Origin: Undaria pinnatifida
Lineage: Eukaryota > Sar > Phaeophyceae > Laminariales > Alariaceae
Direction: 5' to 3'
DNA: 64,000 nucleotides
Assembly (NCBI GenBank): GCA_012845835.1
Contig: JABAKD010000002.1
Coordinates: 12,069,120 to 12,133,119 of the forward strand
Shown: positions 44,376 to 56,219 of the stretch, in pieces
Layout: each line of letters opens with the position of its first letter
Position numbering within the stretch: the stretch's first letter is position 1
The notes under the pieces: generated by a model
The model's database searches: none
What the model was told of the DNA's origin: nothing
The model's input: only the letters and a program-made list of their open reading frames with translations
Position numbers and translations under genes: made by a program

Positions 44376-45059
44376 GCACGATAACAATCCGGGGTCAGCT
44401 TGTAGGTTATGCATGCCTGGATCTCTTCCTTCAGTTCAGTGGTGCCAACCCCCGCGCCTTCTCAACGAGCCATCTCGGGCGGGTACACATCAGCATTGTC
44501 GCGGAAAGCGCGAGAGCGTGGGGGAGGTTAGCCTTACCTTTTTCTCACCTTCTGGCGGACGGAAAAATGAGGGTCAAAAGCTCACCGCATCCATGCATCA
44601 TTTGTTTTCGTGTGTCAATTTAGCTTGGTTGTCAAAACAACGATGCTCTGGCAAAGATAATTGACAGTCAAGGTGAAAGCCGAGACGAGCTGTGGGAATG
44701 CCAGCCGGCAATGTGGCTAGCTCGAATATAGATCCCTCACGCAAGTAGAATGTAATTTTTGATGTTTATAATTGTTTGTCTCCATGTGCATACTCAGCGT
44801 GGGGAGGCTGCACGATAAACCGCCCCTCCCTCAATCCCAATCACAAGAGGGAAACTTGCAGCAAGAAATACGACTTATTGCTGAGTTTTTTTGCCTCTCC
44901 ACATCCAACCCCCCCCCTATTTCCCCAGTGGTTCGAGCCCTCCCCCGCCAACGGTATCGGTCCTATCCTATCTCTCCCGTGCAGGAAAGCAAGAATAAAT
45001 CAAAACGTGAACTCCCCCCCCAACCAATGCTTCTCGACACCTACGAAATTTTTGGAGAG

Positions 45060-45365
45060 ATGTTCAAAAATCTGACCAGACCCGACCCAACCCGTGATCT
45101 TCTGAAAACTTCCAATGATCCACCCGGGAGATTTCGCAAAGTTCCTGATGCGGCCGGACCCGTGACCTTGCAAAACTCGTGACCCGATCCTTCCCGTGAG
45201 ATTTGAAAACCTCCTGACCAGATCCGGTCTGGGTAAGATTTGAGAACCTCTTCCACTAGATATCCGACCTGTACTGTGAGATTTGAAACCTCCCGATCAG
45301 ACTCGACCCGTGAGATTTGAAAATCTTCTGACCGGACCCAACCCACCCTAACCCGACCCGTCATA
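45060..45365 (+). repeat. GACCCGACCCGTGAGATTTGAAAA minisatellite
   Basis: About seven ~40-base units, the same family as 13500-13785. Confidence 0.75.
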
Positions 45366-46139
45366 TTTGAAAAAATGGAGACCAGATCCGACGCGAGTAC
45401 CGTTGCGCACAGCTCTATTAGTAGCGCGGCCGTGGTGTGTTGCCATCGCTCGGTCGAAACGGTCTACGGTGCTTTCTTCACCAACGAGCCTTGCCTTTTT
45501 AGTCCTTTGGCTGCCGCAAGCATCATCCCACACTAATTCAACGTTGTTCATAATCACCAAAATTGTGGATGAGTTCAGCTGGGTGAGTTCTAAAGGGGTG
45601 AACGTTTTTACTACTATAGTCTATACTGTAAAATCATCCCGCACTAACTTCAAGTATTTTGTCGCCAAAGACGTGGGTGCAGTCTTAAAAGGGTGAACCG
45701 GCTGCACACAAGAGACATGCACGCATGCACTCATCAGCTCCCATAAAATGGCAGGTCACAACTCGAAGAACGTCCGTTCGGTTCAAGCAAAAACCCAAGA
45801 GTATCCCAGATCCGAAATATCCGTGTCGTTTAAGAGCTAAGAACGCCAGATCCCGAACCGTTCCTTCAAAGACTAAAACGTTACCCGGTATACTAAGTAC
45901 CAGATACCCAAATGTCAGTCTGGTTATAGAAAACAATAAATCTCGGATCCCGACATGTCTGTCTGGGAAAAAAGAAATAGAAAATCTTAGATCCCGAATT
46001 TTTCGTTTTGTTATAAAGGAAAAGAAAACGTACAGAGATCACAACAAGATCACTCGGAGTGGGACCACGATAAAATGTCACGTGATGCAACGATGAGTTT
46101 CGACGAAAATCTCTAACGAAATTCTCTGTCGAGATCACA

Positions 46140-47180
46140 GAACCTGATGTGACTTTGTTTTGTTTTCCTTCCCCACCTCCACATCACTCCAACATCACCG
46201 CTCGGCATACAAACATCCATACATATCACCAGTAAACCCCCCCTCACTAAAACGACTGTATGTAGTAAGCACTCAGGCATGACATCAGATTTGCACTAGG
46301 AACATCACCCCCGATACACAAACATCCATACATATCACCAAGAAAACCCCCACTTCAATAAATTGCATTTTTGTCAGGTCTACGAATTCACGGCGGCTGA
46401 CATACATCGCCCATCGACAGAAAATGTGAAAAGTCTTCCTTCAAATCACAGAACAACACAGCACCGCAAAACAGTAACACCGATCGTTGAGTGCTTTTTT
46501 CCCCCTCTCCATCTTTCACATAATTACCCCGACGTCACCGCCCGACACACAAACATCTATGCATATCACCAATAAACCCCACTTCACTAAAAAAACAGTA
46601 AACACTCAGACGTGACGTTTTAGTGTTGCGCTAGGATTATCACCTTCGATCGACACGCAAACACCCAAACATATATCTGCTAAAACTCCATCTAACGAAC
46701 ATTGATTTGTCAGGTCTTACAAAATTATGGCAGCCGAGTCACGTCGCCCGTCGGTAGAACATCTGAATAGTCTTCTCCCGAGTCAAAGCACACAGCACAG
46801 CACCGCAAAAAAGTAACACCTGTATTTCCGGGGTTTTTTTCCCCTTCCCACTTTCACATCATCACTCGAACATCACCGCCCAACACACAAACATCCATAC
46901 ATATCACCAATAAACCCCACTTCACTAAAACAATATTTATCACTCAGACATAACATCAGAGTTGTACTTTAATGGGATAACTATCGTTCCCAAAACACAA
47001 AAATTCATACGTATCACCATAAAACCCACTTCACTATAAAGACAGCAAATATTCAGGCGTGACATCAGCATTAGAAATATCGCCACCCCACAAACATCCA
47101 CACAATCACCAATAAACCCCACTTCACTAAAAAAACGATGATAGGTAGAGTTCCACCGTAGCATCAGCATTGTCAAACCG
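46140..47180 (+). repeat. ~340-base tandem repeat, three degenerate units
   Basis: Each unit has CACAAACATCCATACATATCACC, CCCCACTTCACTAAAA, ATTTTTGTCAGGTC and ACATCGCC. Two units carry an acceptor-like TTTGTCAG followed by similar short peptides (see findings). Confidence 0.7.
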
Positions 47181-47561
47181 TAAGCCCATTGCCTATCTAT
47201 GGCCGCATCCCAAACGCGCCGAGCTTGTACTGTACACCATCATTTTATCATATCATTCTGGACGTAATGTAAAGTACGTTTGATGTTCATACTACCACCA
47301 AAACGGTACCTATATTTAAGTACATATGGGTACGTACAAAGGTGTCGAACTTGTCATGCCCTAGCCTTCCCACCCCTCCCACCCCACCCCCCCTGCGTGT
47401 CCTGGACGAGGAAGAGTCAAACTTTTCACAACATCGGTAAAACAGAACGAAAAACGAAAAGGTATCGCTGTAAAATTCACTCCCCCCCCCCGCTCTATAA
47501 AATGCGCACTTCAGCGGCACCAGCGTGGACGATCGCATTGTCGGATAAGCGCCTATTCGCA

Positions 47562-48300
47562 TGACAACAGCAACTCTTCACATGAACAGCAACTGTTAGT
47601 TACTCTCCACATCAGCAGCAACCGCGTTAATTACTCTTCACATGAACAGCAACAGTCAGTTACTCTTCACACAAACAGCAACAGTCAGTTACTCTTCGAA
47701 TTAACAGCAACGGTTTCTCTTGACGCCCCAACAGCTTCAACAGCAGTGTTTTTTTTTTTACTTTTAATCCTTCGGCAGGACGGAAAATAAAAATGTCTGC
47801 TGCAAAAACTATCCAAGACAAACTTCGAGTAGTACGTCCCCGAAGCGTGGGTACAGTTCTAAAGGGGTCAAGCTACCACATTAGTTACTCTTTACTTCAA
47901 TAGCAGCTGCCTTTCTTCGTCGACGCAAAACAGCAACGAATAGTTACGCTTCATATCAACAGCAACACAGGTAGTTACTCTTGACGTCACCAGCAACAGT
48001 TAGTTACTTTCCACACCAGCAGCAAAACTTAGTTACTCTTCACATCAGTAGCAGCAGTTATTCCGCACACCAATTGCAACAGTTACACACCAGCAGTAAC
48101 ACTTCATTTTTTTATTTTTTAACGCTCCGGCTGACGGAAAAAAGCACCCCAAGAATGATCCAAATTCCGACTAGTTTTCTTCCCAAAAATTCGTGCAGTT
48201 TTAAAGGGATTAAGCCACCTCATGAGCTACTCTTCACATTGATAGCGGCGGCTGCCCCACACTAACAACAGCATACACTCGTCATACCAACAGAAACAGG
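47562..48300 (+). repeat. GTTACTCTTCACATCAACAGCAAC repeat
   Basis: About 18 degenerate ~28-base units in two blocks. They are split by pieces of a dispersed repeat (CCTTCGGCAGGACGGAAAAT; GTTCTAAAGGGGTCAAGC). Confidence 0.7.
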
Positions 48301-48419
48301 TAATCGCATTGCTCGACCCTACGACGATATGTAAAACCAAATTTGCATACTGTCATAGCCCTTAAGCTGGACTCCCCCCTATCAAAGCCTCAACCAAAAC
48401 GGGTTGCAGAGGTGTAGTT

Positions 48420-48785
48420 GGGAGGGTATGCTCTGGGGTACTCGGGTAAGATATGTACTCTGAGGTCTCGGCGTAAAGTATTTACTATTGGGTACTCTGG
48501 TAGGCTGCATGCTCTTGGGTACTCGGGTTGGATATATAATCTGGGACTCTGGTACCGAACCTGGTTGTTATGGCCGTACTCGGGTAAGCACGCGGTTATC
48601 AGAGTATTTACCCTACTAGAGTAGGAACCCGATTACTCCCAGAGTACATCCCCTACTACCAGTACTCGGGTAGGTAGTCGGGTACCCCTAGAGAATATGC
48701 TCTACTGCTCGGGTATGTGCCCGGGTACCCCCATAATATATACCCTACTACTCGGGTAGATACCCGGGCACCCCAGATATATATC
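48420..48785 (+). repeat. ACTCGGGTA/TACCCGAGTA minisatellite
   Basis: About eight units of GGGTACTCGGGTAGRTAT-CTC, many containing near-palindromic CCCGGGTA. Related to 54930-55230. Confidence 0.75.
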
Positions 48786-48925
48786 CAGCTAAAACACACC
48801 CTTGAAGAGTTGGTGCCACCGCCACCATCTTCTCCTCATCGAGGACCCAGGTACAGAAGTGGAAGATAGGACAGATCCAATTCAGCACCTTGCCCTTTTC
48901 GCCCTCGGCTCCTCCTAAAATAGCA
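48785..48925 (-). CDS. Possible small minus-strand exon
   Basis: On the - strand GCTATTTTAG precedes a frame reading GGAEGEKGKVLNWICPIFHF then CTWVLDEEKMVAVAPTLQG, followed by a GTGTGT donor-like site. The sequence looks protein-like, but its entry phase does not match the coiled-coil exon upstream, so it would need another exon between. Weak candidate. Confidence 0.25.
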
Positions 48926-49751
48926 TCGTTACACACATCCGAATAAACAACAAAGGAAGGGAAGGTGTGCGAGGAAACAAGGAGGAGAGGGAGGGAGGGG
49001 GAGGGGGTGGTAAACGGAGGGAGAGAGTGGACGGCGGACAAGCGTAGGGAGGGGGGAGACGGTTAAAGGAAGGGGAAGGGGTGCGGGACGGGGGGGGTGA
49101 TCAGGCAATTGCGTACGGTGTTGATACATACCACTTGATCGAGGTCAACATACCCAACTATCGTACACTCTGACCTGTCCCGAAACACACGGCAGTTTCA
49201 GAAAATATGAGGCGCAACTCGTGGTAGTTGACTTTTTTTTACAGCTTTTTATCTGGTACGTGCCGGTATTGCCGTCGTGACTACCTGCCTAAACAAATTG
49301 ACGTTCTCAGGCTACCTTGTGAGGACAGAAGCAACAACACGCCAGCCGCCGCCAAATCATCAACTAACTAGCTCAAGTTATTTCAGCCTATCACCCGCAA
49401 AAAAAACGCTATCAGATGAATACCTTATGTTTCGCGAGAGAATACCATAGCGCTCTTTATATAATATATATAAAAAATACAATACAAGGTAATTTCCGTC
49501 TGTTTCCGTGTTCTTTTTTCGTGAATGTTATGGGTGAAATCAACGTTGAAGCTTATGCTGCACATTGTCGAACTGCAAGCACAATTATAGTATATGACAT
49601 ATAGCATGCAAAAACTCACAAAGCACACACTATGAATGAAAAACATATATTACAAATTAAAATAAAAACACGTAACACCACGATAGCAACCCCGACCAAC
49701 GACATCACAAAAATAAAAAACACGCCTCCGTATAACTAGATTAGCCCATAC

Positions 49752-50453
49752 CTCGTCCTCCTCGTCCTCCTCCTCGTCGGAAGTCTTCACCACACCCATC
49801 CCCACCAGCAGTGACCCAATCCCCCTCCCCCTCCCCGCCCTAACAGCTTCCACCTTCACCACGACCTCCCTCACCCTAGCCTCAGCGCAAGCAACCTCCC
49901 CCCTAAGCCCCCTCACCATCCTCCGCGCATCCCCGTGAGCCTTCTCCGCCTTCTTCAGCATTCTCTTCGCCGTCTCCACCATCGCATCCTCCTCCTCGGC
50001 CACCTGCCAGGCCTTTTCGGCCTTCTCCCTCGCTGTCTTCTCGTCTTTCCCTGCTTGCTCCGCCTTCTTGTGAGCCTCCCACTCCCACTCCCACTGCTCC
50101 GTCCCGCGCACCGAAAACATTTCCGCCTGGGCTACGAAAAAATTGTCCCTGCTAGCGATAACGACATCCGCCTCAAATCTTGCTTGGCGGTGAGCGATGT
50201 GTCGCTCCTCCGCCTTCCTCTCGAGGGCCGAGGCTCGGGCCCCGGCGTGCCCCGCTTTGACCTGGTCCTGACGAAGAACGTCGCGGAGTTTTTGGAGAGT
50301 GCGAAACTTGCTGGCCATCTTACTGGAGGCGGCGTTAAAGGCGTCAAAAATCTTTTGGGCGGCACGGCGCGCCTTGTCCTCGACGTTGAATAGGTAGTGC
50401 TCATGGGCTTGGGACCGCTGCTGTGGATCGGATGCAATAACCGGGTCGGATAT
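49752..50453 (-). CDS. Coiled-coil exon of a minus-strand gene
   Basis: On the - strand the acceptor CTCCCAG (to 50454) follows ~200 bases of C/T-rich sequence. It starts ISDPVIASDPQQRSQAHEHY and runs 234 codons to GAG|GTATGG at 49751. Composition is Ala/Glu/Lys/Arg-rich with heptad-like helices (KARRAAQKIFDAFNAASSKM; EKAEKAWQVAEEEDAMVETA) and a final acidic run. It looks like a long coiled coil; no family is recognised. Both ends are phase 0, as is the donor at 55552, so it could follow the 56002-55553 exon, but that join spans 5.1 kb and is unproven. The Pro/Ser-rich sequence upstream of 50453 is more likely the intron's pyrimidine tract than protein. Confidence 0.6.
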
Positions 50454-50459
50454 CTGGGA

Positions 50460-50665
50460 GGAGGGAGAGGGGGGAGTGAGAGGGGAAGGAAAGGAGGGGA
50501 GGGGGGGGGGGGAGAAGAGGCGGGGAGGGGGAGGGTGGCACGAGGGGAGGGAGCGGCGAGGAGTGGAGAGGAGGGGAGGGGGGCAGGAGGAGGGGGAGGA
50601 GGAGGAGGAGGAGGGGGGCGCAGGGAGAGGGGGGGGGGGGGGGTCGAGAGGGGACGGGGTTGCTG
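50460..50665 (-). repeat. C/T-rich tract (minus strand) upstream of the coiled-coil exon
   Basis: GGGGAGG/GGAGGAGG on the + strand, hence a 200-base pyrimidine tract in front of the - strand acceptor at 50454. Confidence 0.85.
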
Positions 50666-51025
50666 CATCAGGGAAAGGAGTGGGCCAATCGAGGGGCGGA
50701 GGTTTTGGCATCAGAGGAAGAAGCGGATCGATACAAAAATGTCTGCTGCTACCGGGGGTGCATTTTTGTTTTACATCCTAGTCCCTCACTCCAGCTCTAC
50801 ACCCTCACTCAAAAATGCAAGTTGAGAAAATTTGGACGTGCAACACGATGAGCAAAGTTCATATGGCCTAGGTACATGTACGCAATAATATTCCACAAAT
50901 AAAATGGTATTCGAATGGTACTGGTATATTATATATACTATATTATATATAAGTCTAGTCTTTAGTTAAGGAGCCCCGTCGATCAGAAACGAAAGCTGCT
51001 ACCCCTATATCCCAGCACGCGTCGG

Positions 51026-52610
51026 GAACGGGAGTTGCGGCATCAGGTGGGGGAGCGGGCGAATCGGGGGGGCGGCGGGAGGTTGTGGCATTAAAGAGAT
51101 GTGTGGGCCAATCGAGAAGCGTAGGTTGAAGGAGGAGCGGGCCAGTGATGCGTGCTACGATAAAATACCTCCACGTATACATCACTTTCCGGCCACACTT
51201 TTGCTGGCTCAATTGAGAAACTGCCCATTATCACTGGAGTGCTACTTCCCGTTCGGGTTTTACATTGCTGCCAACCGCTTCGTGCGTACTGTAGGTCATG
51301 GGACTGTACATCGGCTTTCACTCTCAGTTTTTCTTAACGTCAATGTTTTGGGTGAGGTTTACGACCGTTCAAATCAGGAGCCCCATAAACTCTAGATGCA
51401 CCCAAGCCACCGTAGTATTAGCAGCATACGTGGAATGAAGGGGCCACGCGTGCTACTACTAGTACGATAGGGGTGTCAGTTTTCGTTCGAAGTGTTTTCT
51501 GAATGACGGGGCTCCTCCTTAACCCAACATCGTGTCGGAGTTTCGTTCTTTTTTTGCCAAATTTTTTTTTTGAAGGCCTAGGCCATGGAAATGTCCATCG
51601 GGGAGGACTACAGTGGGTCAATCAATGAGCGATCGGTTGTGCCTCGGAGGGAATGGAGGGGTGCGCGGTGATCCGCGACCGGTGTGGTAGCCTTCCTTTA
51701 CACCGTCGTATCAAAACGTCAAAACCGAAACCAGCTACGGAAAATATTTCGAGCATTATGTGGGTCCGCGGCACAACGTTTTCGGGGAGGGGAAACGTCA
51801 CGCGCACCGCTTTGGGGTACCCATAGGTTCGGGTTGAGGTTAAGCGTAGCGTTAGGGTTAGGGTTGGGTTGGGTCGTTATTTGAAACAAACAAAGAAAAA
51901 AATACGAAGAATAACACACACTATTCTCAGCAGTAGTCTATGTACGCACTGTACCTGGTTTTCAGCTACCTGGTGTACGCTTTAGCGCGTGTTTCGATAG
52001 GGGCAGCATGTTTTGTCCAAAATATTTCAAATTGACAAGGATCCTCCTCGAATGAGGAACTCCTCGATATCGTTTGGATCACCACCTGTGTTTTCCTACA
52101 TTTTTATTTTTTTACACCCTAGTCCATGGGATTGTTGATCTGGTTGAGGTTTCATTTTTCGTCAAAGTCGATTAGTGGGTAAGGTACAGAGTTCCCCACA
52201 AACGAGGAATCTCAGCAAAATCAGGTGTTGCGTCTATTGTTGTTGCATGCGATGTTTGGGGTTAACGCTCTCGTAGAGGCACCTCTGATCCGGAATGCAG
52301 AGGACATGCGTTCGGAGATTGCCAGCGTTTTTAGGGGAACAATAGTATCAACGCTCAGAATAGGTCTCACGAGCACGAGCATACTTGTATACCTGGTACA
52401 GTACAGGACACGTACTTGTACTAAAACTAAGAAACTGGGGTAAAACGAAAGCCTGACTGAGATTGACAGGAAAAACAAGAAAATCAAACGAGCCGTTGTG
52501 CTGAACTTAGTGTAGAACCCACCCTCTCCCAAATACGAAACCCAGCCCGGGTAAGTAATTCTGGTATATTAGACACAATTCAAAGTCAGCATTCACGGAC
52601 TATATATGAT
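51026..52610. other. No gene recognised; MITE fragment at 51449-51610
   Basis: Only repeat pieces: the MITE fragment, GTTAGGGTTAGGGTTGGGTT at 51850 and a TACCTGGTACAG motif at 52390. Confidence 0.45.
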
Positions 52611-52616
52611 TTTTAG

Positions 52617-52994
52617 GATTTTAATCGCAAACATTGAATTTGTCGATGAAGTGCGCCAAATTCGATACATTATTTCAAAGTCATTCATGGAGAAAAAATG
52701 GCCGTTAAACTCCGTCTATGGGAAGAGTCTCTTTCGGCCCTCTGCCTCCATTTGCGGCCGAATTTCAACTTGCAACCTTGCGACTGGACTGCTCCCGGCC
52801 AGGTACGAGGCACGAGTAGCAGAACAGGGAATCTCCTTGGGGACAGGGATGCTACCGGCCGAGAAAACGTTTGAAGTTGCGTTAAATGCAATTGTCTTGC
52901 AAATGCACTTGAAAGCTAAGGAGGCTATCAAGTACCGTAAGGAGGTTTTGTGTTTGAAGCAATATGCCAAACATAATGAAAACGAAGGCGGAGC
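52617..52994 (+). CDS. Possible plus-strand internal exon, unrecognised
   Basis: Between ATGATTTTTAG and GC|GTAAGC an open frame of about 126 codons reads RILIANIEFVDEVRQIRYII and ends in an alpha-helical, Lys/Glu-rich segment (MHLKAKEAIKYRKEVLCLKQ). Both splice sites are good, but no neighbouring exon was found and no family is recognised. It may be a gene fragment. Confidence 0.3.
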
Positions 52995-52999
52995 GTAAG

Positions 53000-54920
53000 C
53001 AACCTGTGGCACAACCTAAATGAGGCTCTTAAATCGGCTACCCCGCCGTACCTGGATCGTCAATTACATGTTTTTTACATCAAAGCACTGCTGCTCTTTC
53101 CACCAAAATATTCCAGTACATACATCATTCTTCAGAACTCCTGTCGTTTTTTTTCCAATTATTTTTCTTCATTTTGATGGTCTGGCTTGCTTTACAAGTG
53201 GTGTTCTCGTACCCGGTACGCTAGCATTTCACTTGCTTTACCTTAATAAGTTGCGATCGTTTTTCTTTACTCTATATCTCGCAGTCTGGCCGCAGAATTT
53301 GTATCTCTCTAGGATGGAGAATCAGCACGAAGACTGGGTGTATGGATGTCGATGTGTAGAAACAACGGTTTAATATCAAGAAAACACACATGTATACCTC
53401 GAAGTATGCGTGTACTTCTGTACGAGTAGATCTCTTCGATTGCGGATTGAATGGTTGATTGACTGACATATGATTGGCATTGTTATGACGCAATACAGTG
53501 TACAGCTGGTTGTATTCACCTGCACTCTTTGTGGTACGAAATATGCTGCTAACTCTATGTATATGTATGTGTTGACTGCTGGCTATATCATATACCAGCT
53601 ACACAGCTAGTATAAACGAAGAGGAGGGGCTTAAGACCTTATTTGAGAGGACGCTACTCGCGGACCAAGAAGAGGGAAAGGCAGGGCCGATGGGTTCCTG
53701 TTGCAGGCGTCATGAGGCGGGGTTGGCGAACGCAAAAGATGCAGCAGCGGCAGCTACAAACCCGCTAGACACCGGCAGTCGAGATTTGAGTGGGTCTAAT
53801 TATTGCCCACCGGTGAGGCGGCCTCTCTTGGCGGTCGGCGCCACCAGGCCGAGCGTTGATGGAGCTGGCAGCTCCATCGAGGCACTTGTCCGTTCTGGGC
53901 ATGCTCAGCGTACTTACTACTGTTTTGGCCAAGGTCAACGAGAGGAGGTGGACCCTTTGCCCAGCTGATAGACCATGCCGAGGCAGCCGTGGGGTCCATC
54001 ACACCGCCTTCTCCAATGCCCGATCCGTTGCGCGCTGAGTACCTGGTTGCCAACCCAGTGGAGCTCGGTCACAGTTGGGGTGTCCAGGATTGCTCATGAT
54101 CTTGACCAGACTGGGCGATGAGGGAGGCGGCTTGATCAGTCAGGGAGCACGATCGACTCTAATTGGGGGACCCTTCACGCTTATTCAACGTGAGGGCAGG
54201 TTTCAGCCCTCACGTAGAGCATGAGTGAATCAGCTCTTACGTAATATGCGTGAATGGCTCGTCCACAAACATTCAAGGAGCGCAAAAGCCGTAAATTCCA
54301 AATATGTGGGCGTCATACATTTCAAATTTGTTCGCTCATGTGTTTTGGTGGATTACTTTTCAAAATGTGCCATGAATGCTGACTTTAAAATACATGTGTC
54401 CATTAGGTGATGCATACTTTTCAAGAATAATACGAAGGTCGAATGTATGGACCCATCTCGGCTTGACGACTGACGGTGCAAGCGCGCTTCTTGCCTCAAC
54501 CAAGTTAACACTGGGAAACATGCGCGAAAACTCCCGAGAGAAGAAGAGCTGCGAGATCCTTGTCGTACGCCCGATGTTGCGTACTGCACGCGTATCGTGC
54601 ATCTCCGTCTGTCTTTCATCGGACACGCCCCATATTCCAGCAGACTGGGCTGCTTCGTGTGGCTGGTGCAGCATTCATACTTTTTTTACAACGATTCTTT
54701 CTTCTGATTGGGCTTCCCAAAAGGTTAAGTGGTGTTGCATGGCAGTATATTTGCTAAACTAGGCGCGCTCGAAAGATTTCAACAACTCAAAATATTTCAA
54801 CCGGAATACGAGACCGAAAACGAGAACACACGACACATTATTGCAAGGGTGTGTTTGGCAAGGCCTATACACTGGGATACCCTGGCAGCAAACATGGTTA
54901 CGTTGGTCATACTCGTGCAC
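53000..54920. other. Unassigned sequence with short open stretches
   Basis: 53680-54050 is GC-rich and open on both strands, but without paired splice sites or a known motif. A GTGAGGGCAGGTTTCAGCCCTCAC hairpin-like stretch lies at 54191-54214. Possibly a decayed transposon. Confidence 0.35.
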
Positions 54921-54929
54921 ACTGTAGAT

Positions 54930-55230
54930 CATAACCGGGTAGATACCCGGTTACCCCCAGAGTGTATACCTCGATACTGTAGGTCATACCCGACTTGGTA
55001 CCCGGGTACCCTCCGAGTACATACCCGGGTACTGTAGAAAATACCCAGGCAGTTACCCGGGTACCCTCTGAGTATATACCCGGGTACCCCCAGAGCATAG
55101 GCATATACTTGAGTGCTGTAGTTCATACCCGGGTAGGTACCCGGGTTCCGCCAGAGTATATACCCGGGTACTATAGATCATACCCGGGTGAGTACCCAGG
55201 TGCCTCCAGAGTGTATGCCCTGCTAAGCAC
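54930..55230 (+). repeat. TACCCGGGTA minisatellite, ~57-base units
   Basis: About five units of CATACCCGGGTAGGTACCCG-CCAGAGTATA; ends CTAAGCACCTCCTTGTG as at 6330. Confidence 0.8.
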
Positions 55231-55552
55231 CTCCTTGTGTATTGTTGTAAATACGGTTGACGGCGTTCACTCTACAGTTCAACAACCACATCGGGTGTCC
55301 GAAATGATGCAAAGTAACGGCTGCTGCGACGTATTATATCACACCTTAAACGGAAATGCACGGGGGGGGGGAAGGACGCCAGGCTGCGAATGAAGCAAGC
55401 GAGGCAACGGCAGACCCGATCGCAAACACATTAGCTCGCTCGTAGGACCGTGACAGCTGGCCCTGGCCAGGGCTTTTGCCCCAGGTATAATACAGCAGTT
55501 CATGAACACCATAACGTTCGATAGAAATGCGTGATGAAAAATTCAAAATCAC

Positions 55553-56002
55553 CTGGTTGGCCTCTTCATCGCAGTTCCGCATGTTGGACGTGCTGTGCGA
55601 CGGGCGTCTGCCGACGTTCTTCTTGTTGTGCAACTGGACATGGTTCAGCTCGTTGCCCGCCTCGAAGGCTTGCCTCTTCCTCGTTGTCAACCTCGACCCT
55701 CCTCTGGCTTGCTCGTAGCTGGTGTCTTCGCCCTTTCGGCCTTCCATCTCAAGGTGTTCCATCGCAACGCAGTCGGCGAGGGGCATGGGATAAGCCAAGG
55801 CGCTCGGTGGCGGCGGCGGCGGCAGAAGCGTAGAGGGGTCAGGGCAGACATTGCTTCCACGAGACTCTTGGTGACGGGGATATCTGAGCCTTTGCCCTGC
55901 CGCACGGAACATTGCCTCGTTTGCAACGGGCGTTGCATTGCTTCTTGTGAATACAGTCGTCATGACGGCAGATGTTTGCACTGATTTTAAGTTCGTCGTC
56001 AT
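55553..56002 (-). CDS. First coding exon of an unrecognised minus-strand gene
   Basis: Read on the - strand, ATG at 56002 opens 150 codons that end NCDEEANQ at CAG|GTGATT (donor at 55552). The end has even, GC-balanced codons: MEHLEMEGRKGEDTSYEQAR, then KRQAFEAGNELNHVQLHNKK. A Pro run (CCG/CCA repeat) lies mid-exon. Charged and hydrophilic, with no signal peptide, membrane span or known motif. The stretch before the ATG (56003-56216) has UTR-like composition. The opposite strand is also open for about 130 codons, so the strand is inferred from the donor and codon balance. Confidence 0.45.
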
Positions 56003-56219
56003 GGTTGCGCGTGCTTCTTTCCTCTTGAACTTCTCGGTTGTCTCGCTCTGTTGTTGTGTCTTCTGCGTGGGGGTGCCCCTGGTAGCGGTAGCGGAACAGA
56101 GTGGACTGGCGGTGGTGGTGGTGGTTGCTGGTTATTAGGGGGGTGTTCGCCTGTGGTTGTGCTTGCTTTTGGCGCCTTTTTTTAAACTCTTTATTTTTAT
56201 TTGGTAGAATTTTCAAATT

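Noticed and set aside
51845..51875. GTTAGGGTTAGGG as an interstitial telomere
   Set aside because: Only two TTAGGG units followed by degenerate GGGTTGGG; too short to distinguish from chance in G/T-rich sequence.
53690..54053. Overlapping plus and minus frames at 53.7-54.05 kb as a gene
   Set aside because: Both strands are open because of GC content; no splice sites, motif or codon pattern favours either.
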